A stretch of DNA of 64,000 nucleotides from Gemmatimonadaceae bacterium (GTDB taxonomy: Bacteria; Gemmatimonadota; Gemmatimonadetes; Gemmatimonadales; Gemmatimonadaceae), in assembly GCA_020853635.1 (NCBI GenBank), contig JADYYN010000194.1, forward strand, positions 1 to 64,000. The letters are read 5' to 3'. Shown here one piece after another: positions 50,732 to 59,736 of this stretch (its first letter is position 1; every line of letters begins with the position of its first letter). The translations under genes were made by a program, and so were the position numbers. The notes beneath the pieces were generated by a model. The model searched no databases. It worked only from the letters and a program-made list of their open reading frames with translations, and was not told the DNA's origin.

Positions 50732-51865
50732 ATGACTCCGACGCCTCTTGCCTTCCCGGCCCTGACCGGTCCGCTTCGCCGTGCGTTTACCTGTGCGATG
50801 GTCGCGCTGCTGCTCGCCCCGGCGACGACGGTCGGCGCCCAGCAAGCCGCGGCCCCCGCGCGTCCGCGGCAGGTCGTTCCCATGGACTCCGCCCGTGCCG
50901 CGTTGCTCTACGTGAGCAATCGGCACGAGGACCACCCGGTGGCGAACTACGCGGCGGCCGTGTCGGCCAAGGCCCGCACGGACAGCATCTTCGCCGAACG
51001 ATCGCGCGGTGTGATGCGCTACGAGAAGACCTCGTATCGCAGCCGACACGACGATCTCGACATTCCCGTGTATGTGTTCTCGCCGTTGCAGTCGCGCGGT
51101 GCGCGTGCGCACGCGGCCATGGTCTGGGTGCACGGTGGCGTGCATGGCAACTGGGACCAGACCTATCTCCCGTTCATCATCGAGGCCACGCAGCGCGGGT
51201 ATGTGATCGTCGCACCGGAGTACCGCGGGTCGACCGGCTACGGTGAAGCGCACCACCGGGCGATCGACTACGGCGGGAAGGAGCTCGATGATGTCGAAGA
51301 CGCCGTGCGATTCCTGCAACAGCGGACGGAGGTCGATCCCTCGCGCATCGGACTCATGGGCTGGAGTCACGGTGGGTTCATCACGGGCCATCTCATGCAG
51401 CGTGCGTCGCGGACGCGATTCGTCGCCGGTGCGGCGATCGTTCCGGTGACGAACCTCATCTTCCGACTCTCCTTCAAGGGGCCCGGCTATCAGCGGAGCT
51501 TCAGCACCCAGAAGGCGCTCTCGGGTCTGCCGTTCGAGCAGCGCGAGGAGTATCTGAAGCGTTCGCCGTACTACAGTGTCGACTCGCTGATGCATCCGCT
51601 GCTCGTCCACGTGGCGACCAACGACGAGGATGCCGACTTCGAGGAGTCGCAGCCGTATATCGATGCACTGATGGCGCGGAAGCCGGGGTTGGCGGAACCC
51701 AAGGTGTACGTCGATCCGACGCCAGGGCCGTCGAGTGTGGGTCACACGTTCAGTCGTCGGGTGAACCGCCAGACGTTGTTGCGTGAGGACTCGCCGGAAC
51801 AGATCGATTCGTGGAACCTCGTGTGGGCGTTCTTCGAGAAGCATCTGCGCGCGGCGCGTCCGTGA
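50732..51865 (+). CDS. Exported S9-type alpha/beta hydrolase peptidase
   Basis: 377 residues from the ATG at 50732 with a signal peptide ending TVGAQ. It has the catalytic domain only, without a propeller: oxyanion WVHGGVHG, APEYRGSTGYGEAHH, nucleophile GWSHGG (Ser212), an Asp in ATNDEDADFE and a late His in SVGHTF. It is shorter than full prolyl oligopeptidases and may be a dipeptidyl or acyl peptidase. The stop overlaps the ThrE-like gene start by 4 bp. Confidence 0.88.
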   Translation: MTPTPLAFPALTGPLRRAFTCAMVALLLAPATTVGAQQAAAPARPRQVVPMDSARAALLYVSNRHEDHPVANYAAAVSAKARTDSIFAERSRGVMRYEKTSYRSRHDDLDIPVYVFSPLQSRGARAHAAMVWVHGGVHGNWDQTYLPFIIEATQRGYVIVAPEYRGSTGYGEAHHRAIDYGGKELDDVEDAVRFLQQRTEVDPSRIGLMGWSHGGFITGHLMQRASRTRFVAGAAIVPVTNLIFRLSFKGPGYQRSFSTQKALSGLPFEQREEYLKRSPYYSVDSLMHPLLVHVATNDEDADFEESQPYIDALMARKPGLAEPKVYVDPTPGPSSVGHTFSRRVNRQTLLREDSPEQIDSWNLVWAFFEKHLRAARP

Positions 51866-53103
51866 CCGATCAGGACTTCGACGCACGCGTTCGGTTCCTC
51901 ACCGAACTCGCGCGCCGACTGCACATCGCTGGCGTGTCCGCTTCTCGCCTCGAGGGCGCCGTGCGTGCCACCGCGCGAGCCCTGAAGATCTCGGCGGAGA
52001 TCTGGTCGACGCCGACTGGGCTCCTGCTGTCGTTGGGCGACGCGGATGTCTTGCATGGGTCGCAGCAGACCCGGGTGCTGCGGCTCGATCTGGGGAGCAT
52101 TGATCTGCGCGCCCTCGCGGCACTCGACCGGATCGCGGAGGACGTGATCGCCGGGAAGATGCCGCTGGCGGAGGCGTGGGCGGCGATGCGCGCGCTCGAC
52201 CGTCCGTTCACGGCGCAGCAGCGCCTGTTGACGATCGGCGCGTTCGGGCTCGCATCATCAGCCGTCGCCGGCCTGTTGCGCACGGGGTATCTCGACATCC
52301 TGGTCGCCAGCATCATCGGCTTGTTGATCGGTTGGCTCGCCATCGCGAGCGCGACGCGCCCGAACCTGAGCGCAGCGATGGAGGTGTTGGCCGCGATCAT
52401 CGCCACGACGTTGGCCACGGCGTTCGGCTACTTCGTCGCGCCGATCGCAGTGCAGACGGTCATCGTCGCGTCGCTGATCGTGCTCATGCCGGGGTTGACG
52501 CTCACGACGGCGGTCGCGGAACTGGCGTCCCACCAGCTCGTCACCGGTACGACGCGCTTCGCGGGCGCCTTGATGGTGTTGCTCAAGATGACGTTCGGCA
52601 CCGTCGCCGCGACACACGTGCTCACGGCGATGGCATGGACGGTGCCGTTGGTCGTCGCAGACAAGCTCCCGCCGTTCGTGGAGATCGTCTCGGCCGTGAT
52701 GGCAGCGGGATCGTTCGCGATCCTGTTCCGGCCGAAAACCCGCGACATCCCGCTCGTGATGGGCAGCGCCATCCTTGGGTACGTACTGACGCGCTCCGCC
52801 GAACACTGGATCGGGCCGACGGATGGCGCCTTCGCGAGCGGCGTATTCGTCGCGAGCTTGATCATCGCGGCGCTCAGCAACCTCTACGGCCGGCTGAAGG
52901 GACGCCCGGGCGCGCTGGTCCGTTTGCCGGGCATCATGCTCCTGGTACCGGGGAGCGTGGGGTTCCGCGCGATCGGATTCGTGATGGAACGGGATTACAC
53001 CACGGGCGTCGATACGTTGGTCGCGGTGATGAGTGCGTTGCTCGCGCTCACCGCCGGATTGCTGATTGGCAGCCTGCTGGTCCCACCGCGGAGGTACCTC
53101 TGA
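51862..53103 (+). CDS. Threonine/serine exporter ThrE family protein
   Basis: 413 residues from the GTG at 51862. The N-terminal soluble DUF1212 domain (about 5-120, with LTELARRLHIAGVSASRLEGAVRATA) is followed by ten or so hydrophobic helices, including the second (DUF3815-like) half with LPGIMLLVPGSVGFRA (about 354-369). The single-chain form resembles Corynebacterium ThrE, which exports threonine and serine. Coupled with an exported peptidase upstream, so peptide-derived amino-acid handling is a plausible theme. Confidence 0.9.
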   Translation: MTDQDFDARVRFLTELARRLHIAGVSASRLEGAVRATARALKISAEIWSTPTGLLLSLGDADVLHGSQQTRVLRLDLGSIDLRALAALDRIAEDVIAGKMPLAEAWAAMRALDRPFTAQQRLLTIGAFGLASSAVAGLLRTGYLDILVASIIGLLIGWLAIASATRPNLSAAMEVLAAIIATTLATAFGYFVAPIAVQTVIVASLIVLMPGLTLTTAVAELASHQLVTGTTRFAGALMVLLKMTFGTVAATHVLTAMAWTVPLVVADKLPPFVEIVSAVMAAGSFAILFRPKTRDIPLVMGSAILGYVLTRSAEHWIGPTDGAFASGVFVASLIIAALSNLYGRLKGRPGALVRLPGIMLLVPGSVGFRAIGFVMERDYTTGVDTLVAVMSALLALTAGLLIGSLLVPPRRYL

Positions 53104-55301
53104 TGCGGCGATTTCTTGCGCTCGGCGTGCTCCTGGCGGTGGCAAGTCTGCCTCGCGTGGTCGCGGGACAGCGACCCGCACCGCGTAGCGTGCCGCTCAC
53201 GCGCGGCATGGTGATCACCGAGTCGGTGCGCATCCGGCCGGGCACGTACACGTTCGACGCAGACCCCTCGATGGACTCCGCGCTCGTTGTGGTGCGTGGA
53301 GAGGGGATCACGGTCGATCTGCGCGGAGTCACCCTGCGCGGCGCTGCAGCCGAGGCGGCCCCGGACGCCGCACGCGGCGTCGCCATCCGCGTGGACGGCG
53401 GCCGCGACATCACCATCCACGGCGCGAGCATCCGCGGTGTGCGTATCGCCGTGCTCGCTCGTGGCACCCGTGGACTCACGCTGCGCGACAACGACCTCAG
53501 CTACAACTGGAAGCCACGCCTGTTCAGTCTGGTGGGGCACGAGAGCTTGATCGACTGGCTCTCATTCCATCAGAACGAGAAACGCGAGTGGATGCGGTTC
53601 GGTGCAGCGATCTATCTGGATTCGGTGCAGGGCGGTCGCATCGAGGGCAACCGCGCGGAGCAGGGGATGAACGCGCTGCTCATGCACCGGACGGACAGCG
53701 TGCGCATCGTCGAGAACACGGTCGCGTTCAACTCCGGACTCGGCATCGGGATGTACCGCTCGAGCGGCAACGTGATCGTGCGCAACCGGATTGACTACAA
53801 TGTCCGCGGCTACTCGCACCGTTGGTATCGCCGTGGGCAGGACTCGGCGGGGTTGCTCATGTATGAGCAGAGCCACGGCAACGTGGTGGCGTGGAACTCC
53901 GTCACGCATTCGGGCGACGGGCTGTTCCTCTGGGCGGGTCAGGAGACCATGGACTCCGGGAAGGGCGGCGCCAACGACAACCTGTTCTTCGCCAACGACT
54001 TCTCGTTCGCGCCGACGAACGGCATTGAAGCGACATTCAGTCGCAACCACTTCATCGGCAACATCGTCGAGGGCAACGACCACGGCGTGTGGGGCGGGTA
54101 CAGCTACTCGAGCACGATCCGCGGCAACTGCTTCGCGCGCAATCGCATCGCCATCGCGATCGAGCATGGTCAGGACAATACGATCACGCACAACACGTTC
54201 CGGGGTGATACCACAGCGATCTATCTGTGGGCGAATCCGATCGAACCATCCGACTGGGGCTATCCGAAGCACCGGGATACCCGCAGTCGGGACTATCGCA
54301 TCACGGACAATCGTTTCACCGGGCACGCGACAACGTGGCGTGTGACACAGACCAGCGCACTTGATACCGCGCGGAACGTGGTCGCGGCGGACGCTGCCGC
54401 CTGCACGCCGCGCCGACTGCTCGGTGCGGAGTACGATTCGCTCACGAGCGTCATCCAGCAGGCAGCGGGCACCGCGTCGTCAACCGCTCGATCGTTCGAT
54501 GCCAGCATCCCGGCGGCGCTGTGGCCGCGTCGCGACCGGTCAGCCATCGTCGTCGATGAGTGGGGCCCGTTCGATTGGCGCAGTCCCAAGCTCTGGCCGG
54601 TCGACACCATGCACGACGCGGTGCAGCTGCGCACGCTGGGACCGACGGGCCGCTGGCGGATCACTTCCTTGGATGGCGTGCGAGGTGTATCAAGCCGCAG
54701 CGGCCGCATGGGAGACACGCTCGTGGTGCGTCCGCTGCGCGAACGGGAACATGATTGGCGCGTGACGCTCGAATACCTCGGCGGCGCGACGGTCTCGCCC
54801 CGCGGCGTCCGGACGGCCGCCGGCGTGCCCGTGCCGTTCACGTTCGCGCGCTGGGAACCACACATGCGCTGGGACGTGCGGTTCTTCGCGTGGACCGACA
54901 CGCTGCAGGATCCTCCGCGCTCCTCGGGGAATCTCGATGCCATCACCCGCGGCACCCCGATCCTCACGCGGCAGGAGCGGCGACTCGACTATCAATGGTA
55001 TGGGCCGCGGTTCGGACTGCCGCAGAACCGCTGGGCACTCGATGCCACCAGCACCGTGACCGTGCCTGACGGGGAGCACACGGTGCGCATCATCTCGGAC
55101 GATGCGGCCCGCGTGTGGGTCGACGACCGGCTCGTCATCGAACGTCGCGAGCCAGGAGGCTCCGAGGTGATGCACGCACCGCTGGACGGCGGCACGCACA
55201 CCGTCCGCGTGCAGTTCTACCAGCTCACGGGCTGGACCGAACTGCGGGTGGACATCGTGCCGGGTCGGGAGCGGTCGGTCGGCTCGGCAGGGCCGCACTG
55301 A
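53103..55301 (+). CDS. Secreted right-handed beta-helix protein with C-terminal PA14-like domain
   Basis: 732 residues with a signal peptide ending RVVAGQ. A long parallel beta-helix (about 55-420) shows NosD/pectate-lyase-like coils: GGRDITIHGASIRGVRIAVL, TRGLTLRDNDLSYN, VRIVENTVAFNSGLGIGMYR, GNVIVRNRIDYN and STIRGNCFARNRIAIAIEHG. A middle beta domain follows, then a PA14-like end (about 628-725, with VRIISDDAARVWVDDRLVIE). Both folds commonly bind or cleave carbohydrate; no catalytic residues can be named. It overlaps the ThrE gene by 1 bp. Confidence 0.85.
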   Translation: MRRFLALGVLLAVASLPRVVAGQRPAPRSVPLTRGMVITESVRIRPGTYTFDADPSMDSALVVVRGEGITVDLRGVTLRGAAAEAAPDAARGVAIRVDGGRDITIHGASIRGVRIAVLARGTRGLTLRDNDLSYNWKPRLFSLVGHESLIDWLSFHQNEKREWMRFGAAIYLDSVQGGRIEGNRAEQGMNALLMHRTDSVRIVENTVAFNSGLGIGMYRSSGNVIVRNRIDYNVRGYSHRWYRRGQDSAGLLMYEQSHGNVVAWNSVTHSGDGLFLWAGQETMDSGKGGANDNLFFANDFSFAPTNGIEATFSRNHFIGNIVEGNDHGVWGGYSYSSTIRGNCFARNRIAIAIEHGQDNTITHNTFRGDTTAIYLWANPIEPSDWGYPKHRDTRSRDYRITDNRFTGHATTWRVTQTSALDTARNVVAADAAACTPRRLLGAEYDSLTSVIQQAAGTASSTARSFDASIPAALWPRRDRSAIVVDEWGPFDWRSPKLWPVDTMHDAVQLRTLGPTGRWRITSLDGVRGVSSRSGRMGDTLVVRPLREREHDWRVTLEYLGGATVSPRGVRTAAGVPVPFTFARWEPHMRWDVRFFAWTDTLQDPPRSSGNLDAITRGTPILTRQERRLDYQWYGPRFGLPQNRWALDATSTVTVPDGEHTVRIISDDAARVWVDDRLVIERREPGGSEVMHAPLDGGTHTVRVQFYQLTGWTELRVDIVPGRERSVGSAGPH

Positions 55302-55305
55302 GCCC

Positions 55306-55335
55306 TCGACCATCCCGCCCCACGCTGGGTATGAT
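55306..55335 (+). promoter_or_regulatory. Promoter-like pair upstream of the FKBP gene
   Basis: TCGACC at 55306-55311 and TATGAT at 55330-55335, 18 bases apart, match the TTGACG-18-TATGAT pair before the SusC gene. The -10 lies about 28 bases before the ATG. Confidence 0.45.
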
Positions 55336-55363
55336 TCTCTGATTCCTTCCTCCAGACCTTCCG

Positions 55364-55831
55364 ATGCGACTCGCCTTCCCGTTCCGCGCCCTGCTGCCCC
55401 TCGTCCTCGCGTGCTTCGTCGCGTCCTGCAACTCCGAGAGTGCCTTCGTGCCTGACATCGAATCGACGACCTTCGACGCCTCGCTCGGTGTCGACCTTGC
55501 GAACTCCACGAAGACCGCGAGCGGACTCTACTATCGCGACATCACCGTCGGTGGCGGGACGCTGATCAACACCACCGGCAATCAGTCGGTCACCAACACG
55601 TACTCGGGCGCGCTGCGCAACGGGAACGTCTTCGACTCGGGGAGCTTCACGTTCACCACGGGCCAGTCGCAGGTGATTCCCGGGTACGACGAGGGCGTCC
55701 GCGGTATGCGCGTGGGCGGCCGGCGGCAGCTCATCATCCCGCCCAACCTCGGCTACGGTGGCCGGACGAGCGGGCCGATCCCCGCGAACTCGATCCTGGT
55801 CTTCGACATCACGGTCACGGCAGTCAACTAG
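55364..55831 (+). CDS. FKBP-type peptidyl-prolyl isomerase, lipoprotein
   Basis: 155 residues with lipobox VASC (Cys22). The FKBP domain (about 50-155) has SGLYYRDITVGGG, NTYSGALRNGNVFDSG, VIPGYDEGVRGMRVGGRRQLIIPPNLGYGG and a C-terminal ILVFDITVTAV strand, all family features. It catalyses proline isomerisation at the membrane and probably helps fold exported proteins. The usual YTG is YSG here. Confidence 0.93.
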   Translation: MRLAFPFRALLPLVLACFVASCNSESAFVPDIESTTFDASLGVDLANSTKTASGLYYRDITVGGGTLINTTGNQSVTNTYSGALRNGNVFDSGSFTFTTGQSQVIPGYDEGVRGMRVGGRRQLIIPPNLGYGGRTSGPIPANSILVFDITVTAVN

Positions 55832-55949
55832 GCGTACCAGGGGCCCGACTCCCGTTGGGCCGGGTGACGAGGGACAGGGCCGGGCCGTCTCCTGAGCGGA
55901 AGCCCGTGGGTAGGCGTACATTGCGATATATCCCCCTGACCCTCGCACG

Positions 55950-56993
55950 ATGACTGCTACGCCCTCGTCTCCCCGTCGGTTCGAAGCCTCCGAATGGCGC
56001 GCGATCATCGCGCGCTACACCGGTCCCGATGTGGTGCGCTCGCTCCGTCAGGTCGTGGTCACGCTGACGCTGCTCATCGGCGCGCTCATGCTCGGCTACT
56101 GGCTGATGGAGCGCGCCTGGTGGGCCACCGCGCTGCTGATCATCCCGACGGCCGGGCTGTTGATCCGCACGTTCGTCATCATGCACGATTGTTCGCACGG
56201 CAGCTTCCTCCCGTGGCAACGGGCGAACGATGTCATCGGCTTCATCACGGGCGTGCTCACCTTCACGCCGTTCAGCCAGTGGCGCCGTGAGCACGCGATC
56301 CATCACGCGTCGTCGGGCGACCTCGATCGCCGCGGTGTCGGGGATGTCACCACACTCACCGTGGCGGAGTATCAGGCGCTCTCGCGGGTCGAGCGTTTCA
56401 AGTACCGGCTGTACCGCCATCCGTTCGTGCTCTTCGGCATCGGCCCGCTGCATATGATGATCCTGCAGCGTTTCCGCCTGCCAGGCCTCACGAGTGGCGC
56501 GCAGCAGCAGTGGAACATCTGGCTCACGAACGTGGCACTGGTTGGGCTCGCGGCGATCTTCGGCATGACCTTCGGATGGAAGGCGGTGTTGCTGCTCTAC
56601 GTGCCGTCGTATTATCTCGCGGCGGCCGGTGGCATCTGGCTGTTCTACGTGCAGCATCAGTTCGAAGAGGCCTACTGGGAACGCGGCCGCGAATGGGACT
56701 ACGCCACCGCCGCGATCACCGGGAGTTCGCATCTCCGCATGCCGGCCGTGCTCAACTGGTTCACCGGGCACATCGGGCTCCACCACGTGCATCACCTCGG
56801 CCCCAAGATCCCGAACTACCGGCTGAAGCGTGCCCACGAGGAAAACCCGATCTTCGCCGAGGCGCCGGTGCTCACGCTCAAGACCGCATGGCGCACGCTG
56901 CGGCTCACGCTGTGGGACGAAGCGAACGGGCGCATGATCGGCTTCCGCGAACTCCGTCAGCTCACCCGCACGCCGTCGCTGCAGCAGGGGTGA
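55950..56993 (+). CDS. Membrane fatty acid desaturase
   Basis: 347 residues with four or more membrane helices. The three iron-binding His boxes are HDCSHGSF (about 76-83), HAIHHASSG (about 115-123) and GLHHVHHLGP (about 274-283). This is the acyl-lipid/acyl-CoA desaturase fold, which places double bonds in membrane fatty acids using O2. The gene has its own AT-rich upstream DNA (about 55916-55932, with ATATAT) and is followed by a sigma factor gene after 10 bp. Confidence 0.92.
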   Translation: MTATPSSPRRFEASEWRAIIARYTGPDVVRSLRQVVVTLTLLIGALMLGYWLMERAWWATALLIIPTAGLLIRTFVIMHDCSHGSFLPWQRANDVIGFITGVLTFTPFSQWRREHAIHHASSGDLDRRGVGDVTTLTVAEYQALSRVERFKYRLYRHPFVLFGIGPLHMMILQRFRLPGLTSGAQQQWNIWLTNVALVGLAAIFGMTFGWKAVLLLYVPSYYLAAAGGIWLFYVQHQFEEAYWERGREWDYATAAITGSSHLRMPAVLNWFTGHIGLHHVHHLGPKIPNYRLKRAHEENPIFAEAPVLTLKTAWRTLRLTLWDEANGRMIGFRELRQLTRTPSLQQG

Positions 56994-57003
56994 TGCGCGG
57001 GCG

Positions 57004-57711
57004 ATGACCGCGCGGCTCCCGGACACCCGCGACACACTCATCGCGGCACTCGGCTCCGGCCGACCCGCGGACCGCGATCGTGCAATCGACCTCATCGCGC
57101 GCGCCTACCGCGATGCGGTGGTCGCGATCCTTACCCTGCGGTGGCAGCTCGCCCGCGACGACGCCGAGGATCTCGCACAGGAGTTCTTCGCGGCGGCCAT
57201 CGCCAAGGACTGGTTCGCGCGGTTCGAGCCTTCGCGTGGACGCTTCCGGACCTTCTTGCGCAGTTGTCTCGACGATTTTGCTCGTGCGAGCTTTCGCGAT
57301 GCGGCGCGCCTCAAACGGGGCGGTGCGGCATCCCATCTCTCACTCGACGATGCGAGCCTCACGCTCGGCGCCGACGCCGAGGTCGACGCGCTGTTCGACC
57401 GCGAATGGGCGCGCAGTGTCCTCGGCATCGCGCTCGAACGACTCCGTCACGACTGCGATGCGCAGAGCCGCGCCGTCGCGTGGCGACTCTACGAGCGATA
57501 CGATCTGAGTGATCACCCCGACGCGCAGCGCCCGACCTACGCGGCGCTCGCTGCCGAGACGGGCGAACCCATCACGCAGGTGACGAACCATCTGCACTGG
57601 GCGCGCAAACGCATGCGCGAGCACGTACTCGCCACTGTGCGCGCGCTGACCGCCGATGACGCGGAATACCGCGCCGAGGTCCGCGCACTCACGGGGGTGG
57701 ATCCCACATGA
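57004..57711 (+). CDS. ECF-like sigma factor paired with a Ser/Thr kinase
   Basis: 235 residues. Region 2 is seen as VVAILTLRWQLARDDAEDLAQEFFAAAIAK (about 39-68), and region 4 near RPTYAALAAETGEPITQVTNHLHWARKRMRE (about 178-208). It resembles the ECF groups encoded beside Hanks-type kinases in Planctomycetota and related phyla, in which the kinase rather than an anti-sigma factor is thought to control activity. The stop overlaps the kinase ATG by 4 bp, and no anti-sigma gene is present here. Confidence 0.85.
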   Translation: MTARLPDTRDTLIAALGSGRPADRDRAIDLIARAYRDAVVAILTLRWQLARDDAEDLAQEFFAAAIAKDWFARFEPSRGRFRTFLRSCLDDFARASFRDAARLKRGGAASHLSLDDASLTLGADAEVDALFDREWARSVLGIALERLRHDCDAQSRAVAWRLYERYDLSDHPDAQRPTYAALAAETGEPITQVTNHLHWARKRMREHVLATVRALTADDAEYRAEVRALTGVDPT

Positions 57712-58628
57712 GTGAGCGGCCTCTCGGCGATCAGGCGCTGGCGCGTCTGCGCTCCCAGCTCGCCGCACCGCCGCTGATCGCCGAGCGCTACGAACTGCGT
57801 GAGCGGCTTGGCCGTGGCGGCATGGGCGAGGTGCATCGCGCGTACGACCGGCATCTCGAGCGCGAGGTTGCGATCAAGTTGCTCGCGACCGAAGTCGCTG
57901 CGCCCGAGGTCGCCGAGCGTTTGCATCGCGAATCGCGCGTGCTCGCGCGATTGGAGCATCCGGGCATCGTGCCCGTGTATGACGCCGGCGTGCTCGACGA
58001 TGGGCGCGTCTACTACGTGATGCGGCTGGTGGATGGTGTGCGACTCGACGTGCATGCACGCGAAGCACACGCGCGCGGCATCACGCGGGGTGACCTGCTG
58101 CGCGCGGTGCTGCGGATCGCCGAGGCGGTGGGATTCGCCCACGAACGCGGCGTGGTGCACCGGGACCTCAAGCCGAGCAACGTGATGATCGGGCCGTTCG
58201 GTGAGGTCTTGGTGCTCGACTGGGGCGTCGCCACGACGCTCGGCGCCACCGGCAGCGCTGCGGGGACACCGGGGTTCATCGCGCCGGAAGCCGCGCGCGG
58301 AGAAGCGCCCGCGGATGTCCGCGCGGATGTGTATTCACTTGGTATGCTGCTGAGCGAACTGCTCGATGCACACAACGAACCGGTCGGGAAGCCGCTGGCG
58401 TCGCTCGTTGCGGTGGCGACCGCCGCTGACCCCGCGGCGCGGTATGCCTCGATGGCGGACCTTGCGGCGGATCTCCGATGCTGGCTCGATGGTGAGCCCG
58501 TTTCGGTGCACCGAGAGAGCTTGCTGGAGCGCGTGGGTCGCTTCGTGGACCGCCACCAGGTCGCCATCCTCCTCTTGCTGGGCTACGTGGTTGTGCGGAG
58601 CTTCATCTTCGTCCGTCGAGGTCTCTAA
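57708..58628 (+). CDS. Hanks-type Ser/Thr protein kinase with C-terminal membrane anchor
   Basis: 306 residues. Kinase motifs: P-loop GRGGMG (35-40), catalytic Lys57 in VAIK, HRDLKPSN with Asp153, DWG (Asp171) in place of DFG, and APE (192-194). One hydrophobic segment at about 284-300 ends the chain, with only six residues beyond it, so there is no extracellular sensor domain such as PASTA. It is coupled to the sigma factor gene upstream and likely phosphorylates it or a close partner (inference from gene order). Confidence 0.92.
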   Translation: MSERPLGDQALARLRSQLAAPPLIAERYELRERLGRGGMGEVHRAYDRHLEREVAIKLLATEVAAPEVAERLHRESRVLARLEHPGIVPVYDAGVLDDGRVYYVMRLVDGVRLDVHAREAHARGITRGDLLRAVLRIAEAVGFAHERGVVHRDLKPSNVMIGPFGEVLVLDWGVATTLGATGSAAGTPGFIAPEAARGEAPADVRADVYSLGMLLSELLDAHNEPVGKPLASLVAVATAADPAARYASMADLAADLRCWLDGEPVSVHRESLLERVGRFVDRHQVAILLLLGYVVVRSFIFVRRGL

Positions 58629-58738
58629 AAGGACCGGAGAGCGGACGGCTAAGAGGAGTCGGGCGCGATCGACTCCCCCGTTCAGACGCTCGGCTCCCCC
58701 TGTCGGTCGCAAGCACGGCCACCTTCGCTGAGGATTCG

Positions 58739-59104
58739 ATGAACAAGCCACTGTTGGGATTGCTGCTGGGCGGTGTGCTCGGCGCGTTCGATGGGCTCTC
58801 GGCGCTGGTCTCGGCGCCCGAGACCGCGCCGGGCATCATGGGCATCGTGCTCGGCTCGATGGGCAAAGGACTCGTTGCCGGCGTGATCATCGGGTTCTTC
58901 TCGCGCAAGGTGAACAACCTCACGGCGGGCATCATCTTCGGTCTCATGATGGGGGCGTTGTTCGCGTATCCCATCGCCATCCAGCAGATGCCACCCAACA
59001 ACGAGGTGTACTTCTGGGAGATCCTCATCCCGGGTTCACTCGTGGGGCTGATCGTCGGGTTCGCAACGCAGCGCTACGGCACGCGCCCCGTGGCCAAGGC
59101 ATAG
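58739..59104 (+). CDS. Small integral membrane protein of unknown function
   Basis: 121 residues with about four hydrophobic segments (1-22, 31-54, 61-82, 92-112), rich in Gly. The segments FDGLSALVSAPE and YPIAIQQMPPNNEVYFWEI connect them. No family is recognised with confidence. It is separated from the kinase gene by 110 bp without an obvious promoter and from the next gene by 9 bp. Confidence 0.8.
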   Translation: MNKPLLGLLLGGVLGAFDGLSALVSAPETAPGIMGIVLGSMGKGLVAGVIIGFFSRKVNNLTAGIIFGLMMGALFAYPIAIQQMPPNNEVYFWEILIPGSLVGLIVGFATQRYGTRPVAKA

Positions 59105-59113
59105 GAGCATCCC

Positions 59114-59674
59114 ATGGCCGATCCCAAAGCCGAGGCGGAGTCGATGGTCCGCAACCTCAAGGAGAAGACGGGCAAGGACCTTGAGTCGTGGAAGGCGCTC
59201 GCGAAAGCGAGCGGTGAGACCAAGCACGGGAAGATCGTTGCACATCTCAAGGCGGAGCATGGCCTCGGACACGGCTACGCGAACCTCGTGGCCCACATGT
59301 TCCTCGACTCGGGTGCCATCAACGCCGAGTCGGGCGATCTCATCGCCGAGCAGTATGCGGGGGCGAAAGCGGCGCTCAAGCCGTGGTACGACGCGCTGGC
59401 CAAGCAGATCGCCGCCTTCGGCACGGATGTGGAGTTCGCCCCAAAGAAGGCCTACGTGAGTCTGCGGCGAAGCAAGCAGTTCGGGCTGATCCAACCCAGC
59501 ACGGCGGCGCGGATGGACATCGGCCTCGTGCTCAAGGGCGTGGCGCCGAAGGGGCGCTTGGAGGCGGCAGGCAGCTGGAATGCGATGTGTACGCATCGGG
59601 TGCGGGTGGAGGATGCGAAGCAGATTGACAAAGAGTTGCTTGGGTGGGTGAAGCAAGCGTACGACGCGGGCTGA
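59114..59674 (+). CDS. DUF4287/DUF5655 domain protein
   Basis: 186 residues, cytoplasmic. The N-terminal DUF4287 helix bundle (about 8-60: LKEKTGKDLESWKALAKASG, then HLKAEHGLGHGYANLVAHMF) is followed by DUF5655 (about 80-185: LKPWYDALAKQIAAFGTDVEFAPKKAYVSLRRSKQFGLIQP). Both families are of unknown function; the C-terminal one is related to domains in restriction/nucleic-acid proteins. AGGAG seven bases before the ATG supports the start. Confidence 0.87.
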   Translation: MADPKAEAESMVRNLKEKTGKDLESWKALAKASGETKHGKIVAHLKAEHGLGHGYANLVAHMFLDSGAINAESGDLIAEQYAGAKAALKPWYDALAKQIAAFGTDVEFAPKKAYVSLRRSKQFGLIQPSTAARMDIGLVLKGVAPKGRLEAAGSWNAMCTHRVRVEDAKQIDKELLGWVKQAYDAG

Positions 59675-59736
59675 GTCCCCAGGCGCTGCTGTACATCCAT
59701 CCGACTCTGAGGCCGGTGCGAGTGTAGCTTTCAGGG

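Noticed and set aside
49855-51886. Extension of the bestrophin frame upstream of 50674
   Set aside because: The family N-terminus (YDPKNWIRVLFDF) begins at 50674; the extension is antisense to the S9 hydrolase gene.
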